Shown here: positions 8,650 to 16,249 of the stretch, in pieces | How positions within the stretch are numbered: position 1 is the first letter of the stretch | Layout of the letters: every line of letters starts with the position of its first letter | NCBI GenBank assembly: GCA_040275425.1 | Contig: JBEOKB010000072.1 | Coordinates: 1 to 20,698, forward strand | DNA length: 20,698 nt | From: Pinisolibacter sp040275425 | GTDB lineage: Bacteria > Pseudomonadota > Alphaproteobacteria > Rhizobiales > Ancalomicrobiaceae | Direction of reading: 5' to 3' | Translations under genes and position numbers: made by a program | The notes under the pieces: generated by a model | What the model was told of the DNA's origin: nothing | Databases searched by the model: none | Seen by the model: the letters and a program-made list of their open reading frames with translations, nothing else

Positions 8650-9782
8650 ACCTGGCGCTGCGCGACATCCGCCACCATCTCGGCCGCTTCCTGATGACCG
8701 CCCTCGGCCTCGGCCTGCTGCTCGGCGTGGTGCTGTCGATGATCGGCATCTATCGCGGCCTCGTCGCCGACGCCCTCGGCCTCGTCCGCGCCCCTGCCGC
8801 CGAGGTCTGGGTGGTGGAGACCGGCACGCGCGGCCCCTTCGCCGAAGGCTCGCGCATCCCCGGCGACACGCGCGAGAGTATCGCCCGCCTCGCCGGCGTC
8901 GGCGAGACCGGCTCGATGACCTTCCAGTCGCTGGAGGCGGCCCACCGCGACCGCAAGCTCCGCCTCCAGGTGGTGGGGTACGAGCCCGGCCGCCTCGGTG
9001 GACCGCCGGCGATCGCCGAGGGACGCGGTCTCGCCCGCGGCCGCTTCGAGATCGTCGCCGACGTCAAGACCGGCCTCGTCGTCGGCGAGCGCATCCCCCT
9101 CGGCGGCGACGTCTTCACCGTGGTCGGCACCACGCGCGGCGCGGTCTCGTCGGGCGGCGATCCGGTGGTGTGGATGGCGCTGCGCGACAGTCAGGTGCTG
9201 CAGTTTCGCCTGTCGCCCGCCCCGGCGCGGCGCGAGGCGGCGCGTGGACCGGTGGCGGCGGGCGCTCCCGACACGATCAACGCCGTGGTGGCGCGCGTCG
9301 CCCCCGACGCCTCGGTCGAGGCGGTGGTCGAGGCGGCGAAGCGGTGGAAGCATCTCGCCGCCATGTCTCAGGACGAGCAGGAGACCATTCTCACCCGTTC
9401 GGTGGTGGAGAAGGCGCGTCAGCAGATCGGCCTCTTCACCACGGTGCTGCTGGTGGTCTCCACCGTGATCATCGCCCTGATCATCTACACCATGACCATG
9501 GACAAGATCCGCGAGATCGCCACGCTGAAGCTGATCGGCGCCCCCGACGGCCGCATCGTCGGCCTCATCGTGCAGCAGGCGCTGGCGCTGGGGCTGATCG
9601 GCTTCTCGGTCGGGGCGAGCCTGATCACCTCGGTCAAGGACTTCTTCCCGCGCCGCGTGGTGATGCTGCCGGAGGACGCCGCCGCGCTCGGGCTGGTGGT
9701 GGTCGTCGTCTGTCTGGTGGCGAGCGGGCTCGGCGTCCGCCTCGCCCTGCGCGTCGACCCGGCCACGGCGCTGGGAGGTTGA
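8646..9782 (+). CDS. ABC transporter permease, MacB/DevC (FtsX-like) type
   Basis: A 378-aa permease with the MacB-type layout: one N-terminal membrane segment (about 15-36), a large periplasmic domain (about 45-260), then three membrane segments (about 262-284, 303-326, 347-368). The cytoplasmic loop MDKIREIATLKLIGAP (285-300) is the FtsX-family coupling region contacting the ATPase. The opening NLALRDIRHHLGRFL and the periplasmic GTRGPFAEGSRIPGDTRE resemble alphaproteobacterial DevC-like permeases. The GTG start at 8646 is supported by the 4-nt overlap with the adaptor's stop and by family alignment at the N-terminus. It works with the adaptor and ATPase as a tripartite exporter. The substrate is unknown; candidates are a lipid, glycolipid, peptide or drug. 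Confidence 0.82.
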   Translation: MNLALRDIRHHLGRFLMTALGLGLLLGVVLSMIGIYRGLVADALGLVRAPAAEVWVVETGTRGPFAEGSRIPGDTRESIARLAGVGETGSMTFQSLEAAHRDRKLRLQVVGYEPGRLGGPPAIAEGRGLARGRFEIVADVKTGLVVGERIPLGGDVFTVVGTTRGAVSSGGDPVVWMALRDSQVLQFRLSPAPARREAARGPVAAGAPDTINAVVARVAPDASVEAVVEAAKRWKHLAAMSQDEQETILTRSVVEKARQQIGLFTTVLLVVSTVIIALIIYTMTMDKIREIATLKLIGAPDGRIVGLIVQQALALGLIGFSVGASLITSVKDFFPRRVVMLPEDAAALGLVVVVVCLVASGLGVRLALRVDPATALGG

Positions 9783-9783
9783 G

Positions 9784-10482
9784 ATGAGCGCAGACGGCCC
9801 CCGTCCCCTGGTCGAATGCCGCGGCCTCGCCAAACACTACGGCGAGGGCGAAGCCCGCGTCGATGCCCTCAAGGCGGTCGATCTCGACCTCTGGCCCGGC
9901 GAGGTGGTTGGTCTCCTCGGCCCCTCCGGTTCGGGCAAGACGACGCTGCTCAACCTGATCGGCTGCATCGTCGAGCCCTCGGCCGGCACCCTCCGGCTCG
10001 ACGGCGAGACGGTGTGGGAGGGCAGGTGGCTGCGGCCGGATCTCAGGCGCCTGCGGCTCGAGAAGATCGGCTTCATCTTCCAGTTCCACAACCTCTTGCC
10101 GTTCCTCGACGTGAGCGAGAACGTCGCCCTGGTCCTCGACATGGCCGGCGTCCCCAAGACGGGCGCCCTCGCCCGCGCCCGCGAGCTCCTCGACTATCTC
10201 GAGGTCGGTCATCGCCGGACGGCGAAGCCCTCCTCGCTCTCCGGCGGCGAGGCGCAGCGCGTCGCCATCGCCCGCGCGCTCGCCAACCGGCCGCGCATCA
10301 TCCTCGCCGACGAACCGACCGCCGCCCTCGACGGCGAGCGCGCCGGCATCGTCATGGATCTGCTGCGCAAGGTGGCGGTGGAACAGTCGGCGACGGTGGT
10401 CGTCGTCACCCACGACGAGAAGATCTGGGACCGCTTCGACCGCATCTTCCATCTGCGCGACGGCCGGATCGCCACCCCTTGA
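9784..10482 (+). CDS. ABC transporter ATP-binding protein, LolD/MacB/DevA type
   Basis: A 232-aa ATPase powering the exporter formed with the preceding adaptor and permease. All motifs are intact: Walker A GPSGSGKT (46-53), Q-loop Gln100, signature LSGGEAQR (152-159), Walker B IILADEP (172-178) with catalytic Glu177, D-loop ALD (181-183) and switch His210. The ATG lies 1 nt after the permease stop, with GGGAGG (9774-9779) as ribosome binding site. Size and sequence fit the LolD/MacB-N/DevA group. It is the last gene of the tetR-adaptor-permease-ATPase operon. Confidence 0.9.
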   Translation: MSADGPRPLVECRGLAKHYGEGEARVDALKAVDLDLWPGEVVGLLGPSGSGKTTLLNLIGCIVEPSAGTLRLDGETVWEGRWLRPDLRRLRLEKIGFIFQFHNLLPFLDVSENVALVLDMAGVPKTGALARARELLDYLEVGHRRTAKPSSLSGGEAQRVAIARALANRPRIILADEPTAALDGERAGIVMDLLRKVAVEQSATVVVVTHDEKIWDRFDRIFHLRDGRIATP

Positions 10483-10490
10483 GGCGAGCG

Positions 10491-10514
10491 GCCCGACGCG
10501 ATCCGCGCTCGGGC
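10491..10514 (+). terminator. GC-rich stem-loop after the exporter operon
   Basis: GCCCGA-CGCG, loop ATC, CGCG-C-TCGGGC: a ten-pair stem with a single bulged C, starting 9 nt after the ATPase stop. No T run follows, so it is not a classical intrinsic terminator. It may still end the transcript or protect its 3' end. Confidence 0.4.
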
Positions 10515-10610
10515 GAGCGATCGTGTCGCGTGAGGTGGTGTCCCGGAAGGACTTCTAACTATTGTCGTAATACGGCTGTTTTCGGCCGTTTTCTAATCGC
10601 CCCACACGGT

Positions 10611-10632
10611 CGGCCCCACTTCCGGCCCCACT
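10611..10632. repeat. Two-copy direct repeat
   Basis: CGGCCCCACT occurs twice, 2 nt apart, giving a 12-nt period. A related CCCCACACGGT precedes it. Short and of unknown meaning. Confidence 0.4.
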
Positions 10633-10893
10633 GTCGTCTCTCGCGTGCCGAATGGTCGACCGGTGCACCATGGTCGGTTCGCGGTCCCGCGCCCTTCTGT
10701 CGCGCTCGATCGACCGGCACCGAAAGCGTGGGAACTTCGCGGCGGTGGTCGCCCATCCCGCTGACCCGCCCCGCCCCCACCACCGCCCCGCCACCGCACC
10801 GTCGACCGTCACCTACTGCATGGCGCCGATAGCGGGCATTGGTTCTGAGGCGGTAAGCGGACATTCAGCAGCGAAGTCGGGGATGGCCGTGTC

Positions 10894-10897
10894 GCGG
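10894..10897. repeat. Left copy of the IS target-site duplication
   Basis: GCGG immediately before the left terminal repeat matches GCGG at 12096-12099, just after the right end. Four-bp duplications are usual for the IS407 group of the IS3 family. Confidence 0.65.
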
Positions 10898-10938
10898 TGA
10901 CGTGCTCCCCATTTTCCTGCCGGTCATAAGTTTGGTCC
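10898..10938. repeat. Left terminal inverted repeat of the IS element
   Basis: The outer 13 bases, TGACGTGCTCCCC, and the inner AAGTTTGGTCC match the right end exactly in inverted orientation. The middle part differs. Confidence 0.8.
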
Positions 10939-11772
10939 GGCGGTGATCTGGCCCTGATCGGACCGGGTGGCGAACACCGACGGCGCGAGGCCGCCGAGGC
11001 TCGAATGGGGGCGGAGGGTGTTGTAGTCGATCCGCCAGTTCTCGATGATCCGTCTCGCCTCGGCAAGCGAGGAGAAGACGTGCTCGTTCAGGCATTCGTC
11101 GCGGAGCCGGCCGTTGAAGCTCTCGACGAAGGCGTTCTGGACCGGTTTGCCCGGCGCGATGTAGTGCCACTCGATCCGGGTCGCTTCGCTGAAGCGCAGG
11201 ACGGCGTGGCTGATGAGTTCTGTGCCGTTGTCGCTGACGATCATGAGGGGCTTTCCCCGCCGAGCCATCAGCGCCTCCAGCTCGCGCACGACCCGCGTGC
11301 CCGACAACGACGTGTCTACGACGCAGGTGAGGCACTCCCTCGAGAAGTCGTCGACGACGTTCAACACACGGAAGCGGCGACCGTCGTCGAGCGCATCGGA
11401 GACGAAGTCGAGCGACCAGCGCTGGTTTGCCCCTTGCGGGATCGTCGCCGGCGCGCGCGTGCCCAGAGCCCGTTTCCGCCCACCGCGCTTGCGCACCATC
11501 AGCCGTTCTTCCCTGTAGAGCCGATAGACGCGCTTCAGGTTGATCGCCCGGCCTTCCCGCCGCAGCAGGATCGCCAGGCGCCTGTACCCGAAGCGTCGTC
11601 GCTCGTTCGCCAACTCGCGCAGCCGGGTTCGGACGGCGGCATCGTCGCTGCCGCTCCGCTCGTACTGGAAGCTCGATCGATCCACGCCGAGAAGCCTGCA
11701 GGCCCGTCGCTCCGATAGTCCGTGATCGACGATCGCCCGCCGCACGGCATCGAACCGGGCTGCAGGCGTCAT
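10924..11772 (-). CDS. IS3-family transposase OrfB (DDE catalytic subunit)
   Basis: A 282-aa integrase-core (rve) transposase. After an HTH_21-like N-terminal part (RRACRLLGVDRSSFQY, about 22-37; NERRRFGYRRLAILLRREG, 56-74) comes the catalytic core. Its D122 (WSLDFVSD), D181 (IVSDNGTEL) and E217 (FVESFNGRLRDECLNE) form an exact D-D-35-E triad. The C-terminal HSSLGGLAP (256-264) is typical of the family. In IS3 elements OrfB is normally made as an OrfAB fusion by programmed frameshifting. The ORF itself is intact. Its ATG (11772) follows a run of six A residues at the orfA junction, discussed in the findings. Confidence 0.9.
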   Translation of the reverse strand: MTPAARFDAVRRAIVDHGLSERRACRLLGVDRSSFQYERSGSDDAAVRTRLRELANERRRFGYRRLAILLRREGRAINLKRVYRLYREERLMVRKRGGRKRALGTRAPATIPQGANQRWSLDFVSDALDDGRRFRVLNVVDDFSRECLTCVVDTSLSGTRVVRELEALMARRGKPLMIVSDNGTELISHAVLRFSEATRIEWHYIAPGKPVQNAFVESFNGRLRDECLNEHVFSSLAEARRIIENWRIDYNTLRPHSSLGGLAPSVFATRSDQGQITAGPNL

Positions 11773-11773
11773 A

Positions 11774-12034
11774 ATTTTTTCCCAGGAGATCCTTCAGTAC
11801 GGCGTTGTCGAGCATCTGCTCGGCCAAGAGCTTCTTCAGCCGCCGATTCTCCTCCTCGAGCGTGCGCAGGCGCGCCGTCTCCGGAACCGTCATCCCACCG
11901 AACTTGGCCTTCCACTTGTAGAGGGTCGTCTCGCTGATCCCGTGCTTCCGGCAGAGATCCGACGGCTTCATGCCCGCCTCGTGCTCTCTCAACACACCGA
12001 TGATCTGCTCTTCACTGAAACGGCTGCGCCGCAT
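11774..12034 (-). CDS. IS3-family transposase OrfA (helix-turn-helix), reading frame unusual at its end
   Basis: The recognisable OrfA covers 87 codons. An HTH (FSEEQIIGVLREHEAGMKPSDLCRKHGISETTLYKWKAKFGG-type, 6-47) is followed by a leucine-zipper-like helix (about 53-86) used for multimerisation. The ATG at 12034 is the family-typical start (MRRSRFSEEQ). In canonical elements OrfA stops near the orfB ATG. Here the frame reads through the A6 run (11775-11780) as G-K-N and stays open, without family similarity, to 10865, which would give a 389-aa product. The end given here marks the last recognisable codon, not a stop. Confidence 0.75.
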
Positions 12035-12053
12035 GGTCCTACTCCTGATGAGG

Positions 12054-12095
12054 GGACCAAACTTATCAGTGGCCGGAATGACGGGGAGCACGTCA
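12054..12095. repeat. Right terminal inverted repeat of the IS element
   Basis: Reading inward from 12095 the sequence is TGACGTGCTCCCC, then a divergent 18 nt, then AAGTTTGGTCC, matching the left end. GCGG follows directly at 12096-12099. Confidence 0.8.
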
Positions 12096-12139
12096 GCGGC
12101 TACCGCCTCGGGTGATCTTGAGCACAGGCAATTTGGCTC

Positions 12140-12173
12140 GCCACAGCACAACCATTGACGGTTGTGCTGTGGC
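12140..12173. promoter_or_regulatory. Perfect 14-bp inverted repeat upstream of druA
   Basis: Arms GCCACAGCACAACC (12140-12153) and GGTTGTGCTGTGGC (12160-12173) are exact reverse complements around a 6-nt loop, ATTGAC. The repeat ends 69 nt before the druA start. TTGACG (12155-12160) overlaps the loop and could serve as a -35, but I see no good -10 at the right distance (GATATT at 12206 and TAAATT at 12216 are badly spaced). It could be an operator for the defence operon, a strong leader-RNA hairpin, or the trace of another mobile element. No T run follows, so a terminator is less likely. Confidence 0.6.
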
Positions 12174-12242
12174 AATGCAAGGATGGTTGCGTGAGGGGCA
12201 GCGCCGATATTCCGCTAAATTCGGGGAGGCCGCGGAAGTAAC

Positions 12243-13484
12243 GTGAGCAATGAGATGGGAGTTGTGGCGCGCCCCTTCGAAAAGGAGGCTGCGCTCAAGC
12301 GAGCAATCCGGCGACACTTCCAAACCCTTGGGTTCACCAAGAATTCTGAAGGTGAACTTGTGCTTCCGGGCGAGGGAAAGACGGTTGTCCGCCAATTGCA
12401 CCGAGCCCAGCGAAAAAGCCGCCTCCAGACCGCGCAGCCTTTCTTGGAGCGCGCATTGCCGAAGGCGTTGCCGAGCTTTGCGAATGGCTTGGAAATCGAC
12501 CCGAAACACATATGCCTAGCGCTTCGAGTGGTGAAGTCCGGTACACCGGAAGCCGACCTCTTCAGAGTTGCGACCATGACTTGGTCGGTACCGGTCTCGG
12601 TCGGCTTCGGACGCCGGATGCGTTATTTGGTCTGGGACGAGGGCCATGATCGGCTGGCGGGGGTGATCGCTCTGGGCGATCCCGTCTACAACTTGACCGT
12701 TCGGGATAAAGCCATTGGCTGGTCGGTCCACGATCGGGCGGAGCGGCTGGTTGGACTGATGGACGCCTACGTCCTCGGCGCCGTTCCTCCGTACAGCTTT
12801 CTCCTCGGCGGCAAGGCCGTCGCGTGCCTAGTCAGGTCCCGCGACGTCTATGCGGATTTCCAAGCCAAATACGGTGCCTCCGTCGGTGTCATCTCCGGTG
12901 TACCAAAGGGCGCGAACCTCTTGGCCGTCACCACCAGTTCGTCGATGGGCCGCTCTTCCGTCTACAATCGCCTGCGGCTGAAGGGCGAAACCTATTTTGA
13001 GCGGGTCGGCTACACGATAGGCTGGGGGCACTTCCACATCACAGATGCGTTGTTCGACCAGATGCGCGACTTCCTGCGCACGAGGGACCACGCCTACGCC
13101 GACCATCACGAGTTTGGCGAAGGCCCCAATTGGCGCCTGCGGACCATTCGGGCGGCGTTAAAGGCCCTGAAGATTAACGAGGCCGTGCTCAAGCACGGGA
13201 TTCAGCGAGAGGTCTTCATCGCCAAGCTTGCCACAAACGCCTTCGACGTTCTGCGGGCCGGCAGTGCGGAACCGGATATTTCCACCCTTCCGAGTGTCAC
13301 GGAAATCTCCGAGATGGCAGTCGAGCGCTGGATGGCGCCGCGCGCTGCCAGGGGCGAGATCGATTATCGCAGTTGGACGAGGGCGAAGGTGCCGCGGCTG
13401 ATCCGCGGACTCGTCGACCTACCCAGCGCCCACCTCTTGCAGACGGGTGAGCCACGATGCTTGACGACCTGCAAGTCCAACTAA
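12243..13484 (+). CDS. druA: Druantia protein DruA (DUF4338 domain)
   Basis: A 413-aa protein carrying a DUF4338 domain at about 110-270. The diagnostic run is GRRMRYLVWD (123-132), LAGVIALGDPVYNLTVRDKAIGW (138-160), the LGAVPPYSFLLGGKAVACL block (178-196), and TTSSSMGRSSVYNRLRLKG (230-248) ending at GYTIGWGHFHI (256-266). The length is close to the roughly 400 aa of DruA. DUF4338 proteins mark Druantia type I anti-phage systems; their biochemical activity is not established to my knowledge. The GTG start at 12243 has GGAAG 4 nt upstream; an ATG four codons later is an alternative. It opens a four-gene operon, and its last 28 nt overlap the next gene. More A/T third positions than block 1 suggest horizontal acquisition. 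Confidence 0.85.
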   Translation: MSNEMGVVARPFEKEAALKRAIRRHFQTLGFTKNSEGELVLPGEGKTVVRQLHRAQRKSRLQTAQPFLERALPKALPSFANGLEIDPKHICLALRVVKSGTPEADLFRVATMTWSVPVSVGFGRRMRYLVWDEGHDRLAGVIALGDPVYNLTVRDKAIGWSVHDRAERLVGLMDAYVLGAVPPYSFLLGGKAVACLVRSRDVYADFQAKYGASVGVISGVPKGANLLAVTTSSSMGRSSVYNRLRLKGETYFERVGYTIGWGHFHITDALFDQMRDFLRTRDHAYADHHEFGEGPNWRLRTIRAALKALKINEAVLKHGIQREVFIAKLATNAFDVLRAGSAEPDISTLPSVTEISEMAVERWMAPRAARGEIDYRSWTRAKVPRLIRGLVDLPSAHLLQTGEPRCLTTCKSN

Positions 13485-16249
13485 ATGCACATTTCAAAGC
13501 ACTTGCGAAGTTGCGGGCCTCTGCAGGTTATCCCGTCTACGCGATCGAGCACTGCCTCACCGATAAAGTCATCCAGTCGGCGCGCGCTGAAGCCGCCCAT
13601 CATCATCGGACGATTGGCCTCAAGCGATGCCACTGGCTCCTTTGGATCGTCTTGGCAGCGGAGGCGGGATACCGCTACGATGGCGAGGAATATTGGCCAT
13701 CGTTGGAGGCGAAGCCGGGCGAATGGCGAACACAACACGATCGCGAGGTCTTGCGCAGTTGGTTTGAGCAGTTCCAGCGGCAGTTTAACGGACCCACCCC
13801 ACGGGGACGTTGGGCCCACCATTTCAGCATAATCGCCTGGCCCATCACTGGGGCCCTGCTCCCTCGCTATCTTCAAGGGCATTTCGCCCGCCATCTCTAC
13901 GAGATCCGCTATGGACTCAGTCGTTTGGCGAACGCCAGCGTTGATGAGATCGGGGCATTTCTTGGCTCTACCAGTGACAGGCGATCCTCCCGCTACGATG
14001 ACTTTCTTGAGCAAACGGATCTGACTGGGCGCATCGTCCTGGCGCTCCGGGACGAAGACCTCGGTGAGCCTGTGTCCCGGATTTCTCCGGACACCTTGGC
14101 GCGGATCGTGACAGATCTGGAGCAACACCACGGCGCTGGCGAATACCTGCAGTCGGCCCGACAAGTCCTTCGTTCGGCCCGAGGAGTGGCGTCGGCGTCG
14201 CTTGGCGGAACGCGGCGATCTCTTACCTCCCAGCCGGTTCAAGACAAGTCCGTTCAGCCGCCTCGTCTGATCGCACGTCAACAGGGGGACGGCGGGGTGT
14301 TGCTCTGCGTCCACCTTCCGGACTTTGACCTTGCATTGAAGAAGGCCGAACTTTCGACCACGGCGCTGGGTCGCCTGCGCGTCAGGATGCACGGAGAGAC
14401 ACAGCGTTGGTCACCCGGCGCTGCCCTCCTAAGTTGGTCAAACCGCGACCGGCAGTTCGTTGTGTTCCCCGACGGGAATGTCCCCATCATCGAATTGGAT
14501 GGAGTGTCAGTAACGCTCCATCCGATCCTCCAGCCCTTGACCTTGCTGGAGGAGCGCCCCGTCTGGTTGCTGCGACAAGAGGCCGATAACGTCTTCCGCC
14601 AAGTCGTCGGTGGTCATCTCCGGCCAAGCCAGACCTATCTGGTTGTCACCAGGGGCGAATTACCTGCCGATGTCAGCAAAGCACTGTCGCTGAGATCTTC
14701 GCCGACGGGTCTAGCTGAGGTGAACGCCTATGCCTTCGACGCACCGGCATCCTTTTCGCAACCGTATAGATTGGCGCTGCAGGCACTTGGACTGGGATAT
14801 TCATTGCGAGCGCGGGTCGAGCCCGTCGGTCTGAGCCCACTCCCTAATGCGGAGGGCTGTGGACCAGCCTGGGCGGCAGGCGAGGAGATCATGCTGCGTC
14901 TCGCAGCGGACTTTCCTGCTGCGGAGTTCACTGTAGAACTGGATGGCGACCACCGCGCTCGCTTTGCCATGACGGAAGCGCCCATCTATATCTCTCTCGG
15001 CGCCCTGCCGGTCGGCCGCCACAACTTGAGGATCGCCGCGGCGTCCAAGGGAGTTCCCTTGGATGCAGGTGTGGAAGCCACGCCAACTGACTTCGACTTC
15101 AACGTTTTCGAACCTCGACCTTGGACGGATATTGCAGCAGAGCGCGCGGGCTTCCGTGCGCTACTTGAGCCGGCGAACGCGAACCTGGAGAGCGTTTTGA
15201 ACGGCGAGGCGGCTGTATCGGTTTACGGGCCGACGGGGCGGCGCGTCAGTTGGAGAGTGGAGACGATCGACGCCAGTGGGCACGCCGTCGGTGGCGGACC
15301 ACTTGCCCAAATTCCGGTGCCAATGGCCCGCGACGGCTTCGCTCCGGCGCTCAAGCGGCTGAAAGACTATTCGGACGACATCGATGCCGCCCATCGTGTA
15401 GATCTCGTCGCGGAACTCGGCGAGTTGGGTCGGCAGGCCCTTCGCTTCCCCCACCAGGTCTCTCCCCTCCGGTGGATCCTCGATCCGATAGAGCATCGGT
15501 TGCGCCTGATTGATGAGACAGCGCACGACGAGGAAGTTGTCGTGACGCGGTTCGATCTTGTGTTCCCAGCCGTTCGTTTGGCGGTGGGGTACACTGAGCT
15601 CATTGCCGGGATCGAACTCGCATCGCCTGGCGCGTTGTTCAGCGCGGCCTACAAGGGGCAACGGTTCGTCGCGTTCGCGTCAGCACCGTCGAGGGTTCGC
15701 CTCAATGCCTTGTCCGAGCTCAAGCTTGTTCAGGACTTCCATCTCGACGTCCCGAGTCCTGCGCAGTCGATCATAGGACAGATCGACGCGATACAGCTCT
15801 GGCGGTGCGCTCGTCCCATCGGCCGAATGGCGGTGGTGCGCAAGATGCAGACGCTTAGTGGCCTCCAAATTGAATTGCGACGCCTGTTCTGCGGCAGCGA
15901 CTGGTCTGAGCGCCTTGGCGCGCCGACGCAACATGACCTTGAACGTGCCCAGCTTGCCGTTGGCGGATCGCCAGGATTCGGTTCCAGAATGCGCACAACA
16001 GCATGGGTGGACATGTCCTGGGAACAGGCCCAGGCTGAGTTTTTTGGTCATGCGCATCGCTACCAGGTCACGGCCGATCGGGAGGTCGCTAATCGGGCGA
16101 TTACCTTGGCCTTTTGTCCGTGGAAATATCAGGCTCCCGCCTCCGCCGCTGAAGACATCGACGCCTTGCGCGCGAACCGACCGTTGATGCGGGGTGCCTA
16201 TCTCGCGCGTGCGATGATTCCCACGGTCCGAAGTGGGGTGGAGGCATGA
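13457..16249 (+). CDS. Large uncharacterised Druantia-operon protein (druB/druC position)
   Basis: A 930-aa protein that I cannot assign to a named family. Residues 1-235 look mostly helical and include a W/Y-rich stretch (GYRYDGEEYWPSLEAKPGEW, 71-90) and a conserved-looking FSIIAWPITGALLPRYLQ (123-140). A Ser/Arg/Gln-rich linker (about 240-272) follows. The remaining 650 residues appear rich in beta strands, with several segments suggesting Ig-like or similar sandwich modules. No Walker, nuclease or methyltransferase motif and no membrane segment is evident. It overlaps druA by 28 nt and the next gene by 4 nt, so the three are translated together. In Druantia type I, as I recall, druB (about 545 aa) and druC (about 640 aa) sit here. 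One 930-aa gene may be a fusion, a lone enlarged DruC, or a replacement. The ORF is certain; the homology is not. Confidence 0.6.
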   Translation: MLDDLQVQLNAHFKALAKLRASAGYPVYAIEHCLTDKVIQSARAEAAHHHRTIGLKRCHWLLWIVLAAEAGYRYDGEEYWPSLEAKPGEWRTQHDREVLRSWFEQFQRQFNGPTPRGRWAHHFSIIAWPITGALLPRYLQGHFARHLYEIRYGLSRLANASVDEIGAFLGSTSDRRSSRYDDFLEQTDLTGRIVLALRDEDLGEPVSRISPDTLARIVTDLEQHHGAGEYLQSARQVLRSARGVASASLGGTRRSLTSQPVQDKSVQPPRLIARQQGDGGVLLCVHLPDFDLALKKAELSTTALGRLRVRMHGETQRWSPGAALLSWSNRDRQFVVFPDGNVPIIELDGVSVTLHPILQPLTLLEERPVWLLRQEADNVFRQVVGGHLRPSQTYLVVTRGELPADVSKALSLRSSPTGLAEVNAYAFDAPASFSQPYRLALQALGLGYSLRARVEPVGLSPLPNAEGCGPAWAAGEEIMLRLAADFPAAEFTVELDGDHRARFAMTEAPIYISLGALPVGRHNLRIAAASKGVPLDAGVEATPTDFDFNVFEPRPWTDIAAERAGFRALLEPANANLESVLNGEAAVSVYGPTGRRVSWRVETIDASGHAVGGGPLAQIPVPMARDGFAPALKRLKDYSDDIDAAHRVDLVAELGELGRQALRFPHQVSPLRWILDPIEHRLRLIDETAHDEEVVVTRFDLVFPAVRLAVGYTELIAGIELASPGALFSAAYKGQRFVAFASAPSRVRLNALSELKLVQDFHLDVPSPAQSIIGQIDAIQLWRCARPIGRMAVVRKMQTLSGLQIELRRLFCGSDWSERLGAPTQHDLERAQLAVGGSPGFGSRMRTTAWVDMSWEQAQAEFFGHAHRYQVTADREVANRAITLAFCPWKYQAPASAAEDIDALRANRPLMRGAYLARAMIPTVRSGVEA

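Larger units (their letters stand above)
10515..10897. other. Gene-free junction between exporter operon and IS element
   Basis: About 380 nt with no convincing gene on either strand. It holds a short A/T-rich patch (about 10555-10596) with a weak hairpin (ACGGC 10572-10576 / GCCGT 10585-10589, followed by TTTTC). Next to that is a tandem near-repeat of the 10-mer CGGCCCCACT (10611-10620 and 10623-10632). Short GC-rich reading frames here look like chance. The change from GC-rich operon to more A/T-rich accessory DNA happens in this stretch or at the IS, so it is a candidate island boundary. I could not find a matching attachment repeat in the window. Confidence 0.4.
10898..12095 (-). mobile_element. 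Complete IS3-family insertion sequence, IS407-like
   Basis: A 1198-bp element with transposase genes on the minus strand. Both ends begin TGACGTGCTCCCC reading inward and share a further inner block AAGTTTGGTCC, with a less conserved 17-18 nt stretch between, giving imperfect terminal inverted repeats of about 41-42 bp (10898-10938 and 12054-12095). The TGA...TCA termini, the length, the orfA/orfB organisation, the DD(35)E transposase and the 4-bp GCGG target duplication all agree with the IS407 group. It lies between the exporter operon and the Druantia-like operon and interrupts no recognisable gene. Clear target duplications suggest a fairly recent insertion. Confidence 0.88.

Noticed and set aside
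10559..10864. Short minus-strand frames in the gap between the ATPase gene and the IS, possibly the 3' end of an integrase
   Set aside because: The C-terminal V-G-P-E-V-G-P-T-V run comes from a two-copy DNA repeat. No integrase catalytic motif (R-H-R-Y) is visible, so no remnant can be supported.
10865..12175. A single 436-aa minus-strand reading frame spanning most of the IS element
   Set aside because: Only residues 48-134 (the OrfA part) look like a real protein. The rest overlaps orfB in another frame, is Arg/Ala-rich and has no family features. It is open only because of high GC.
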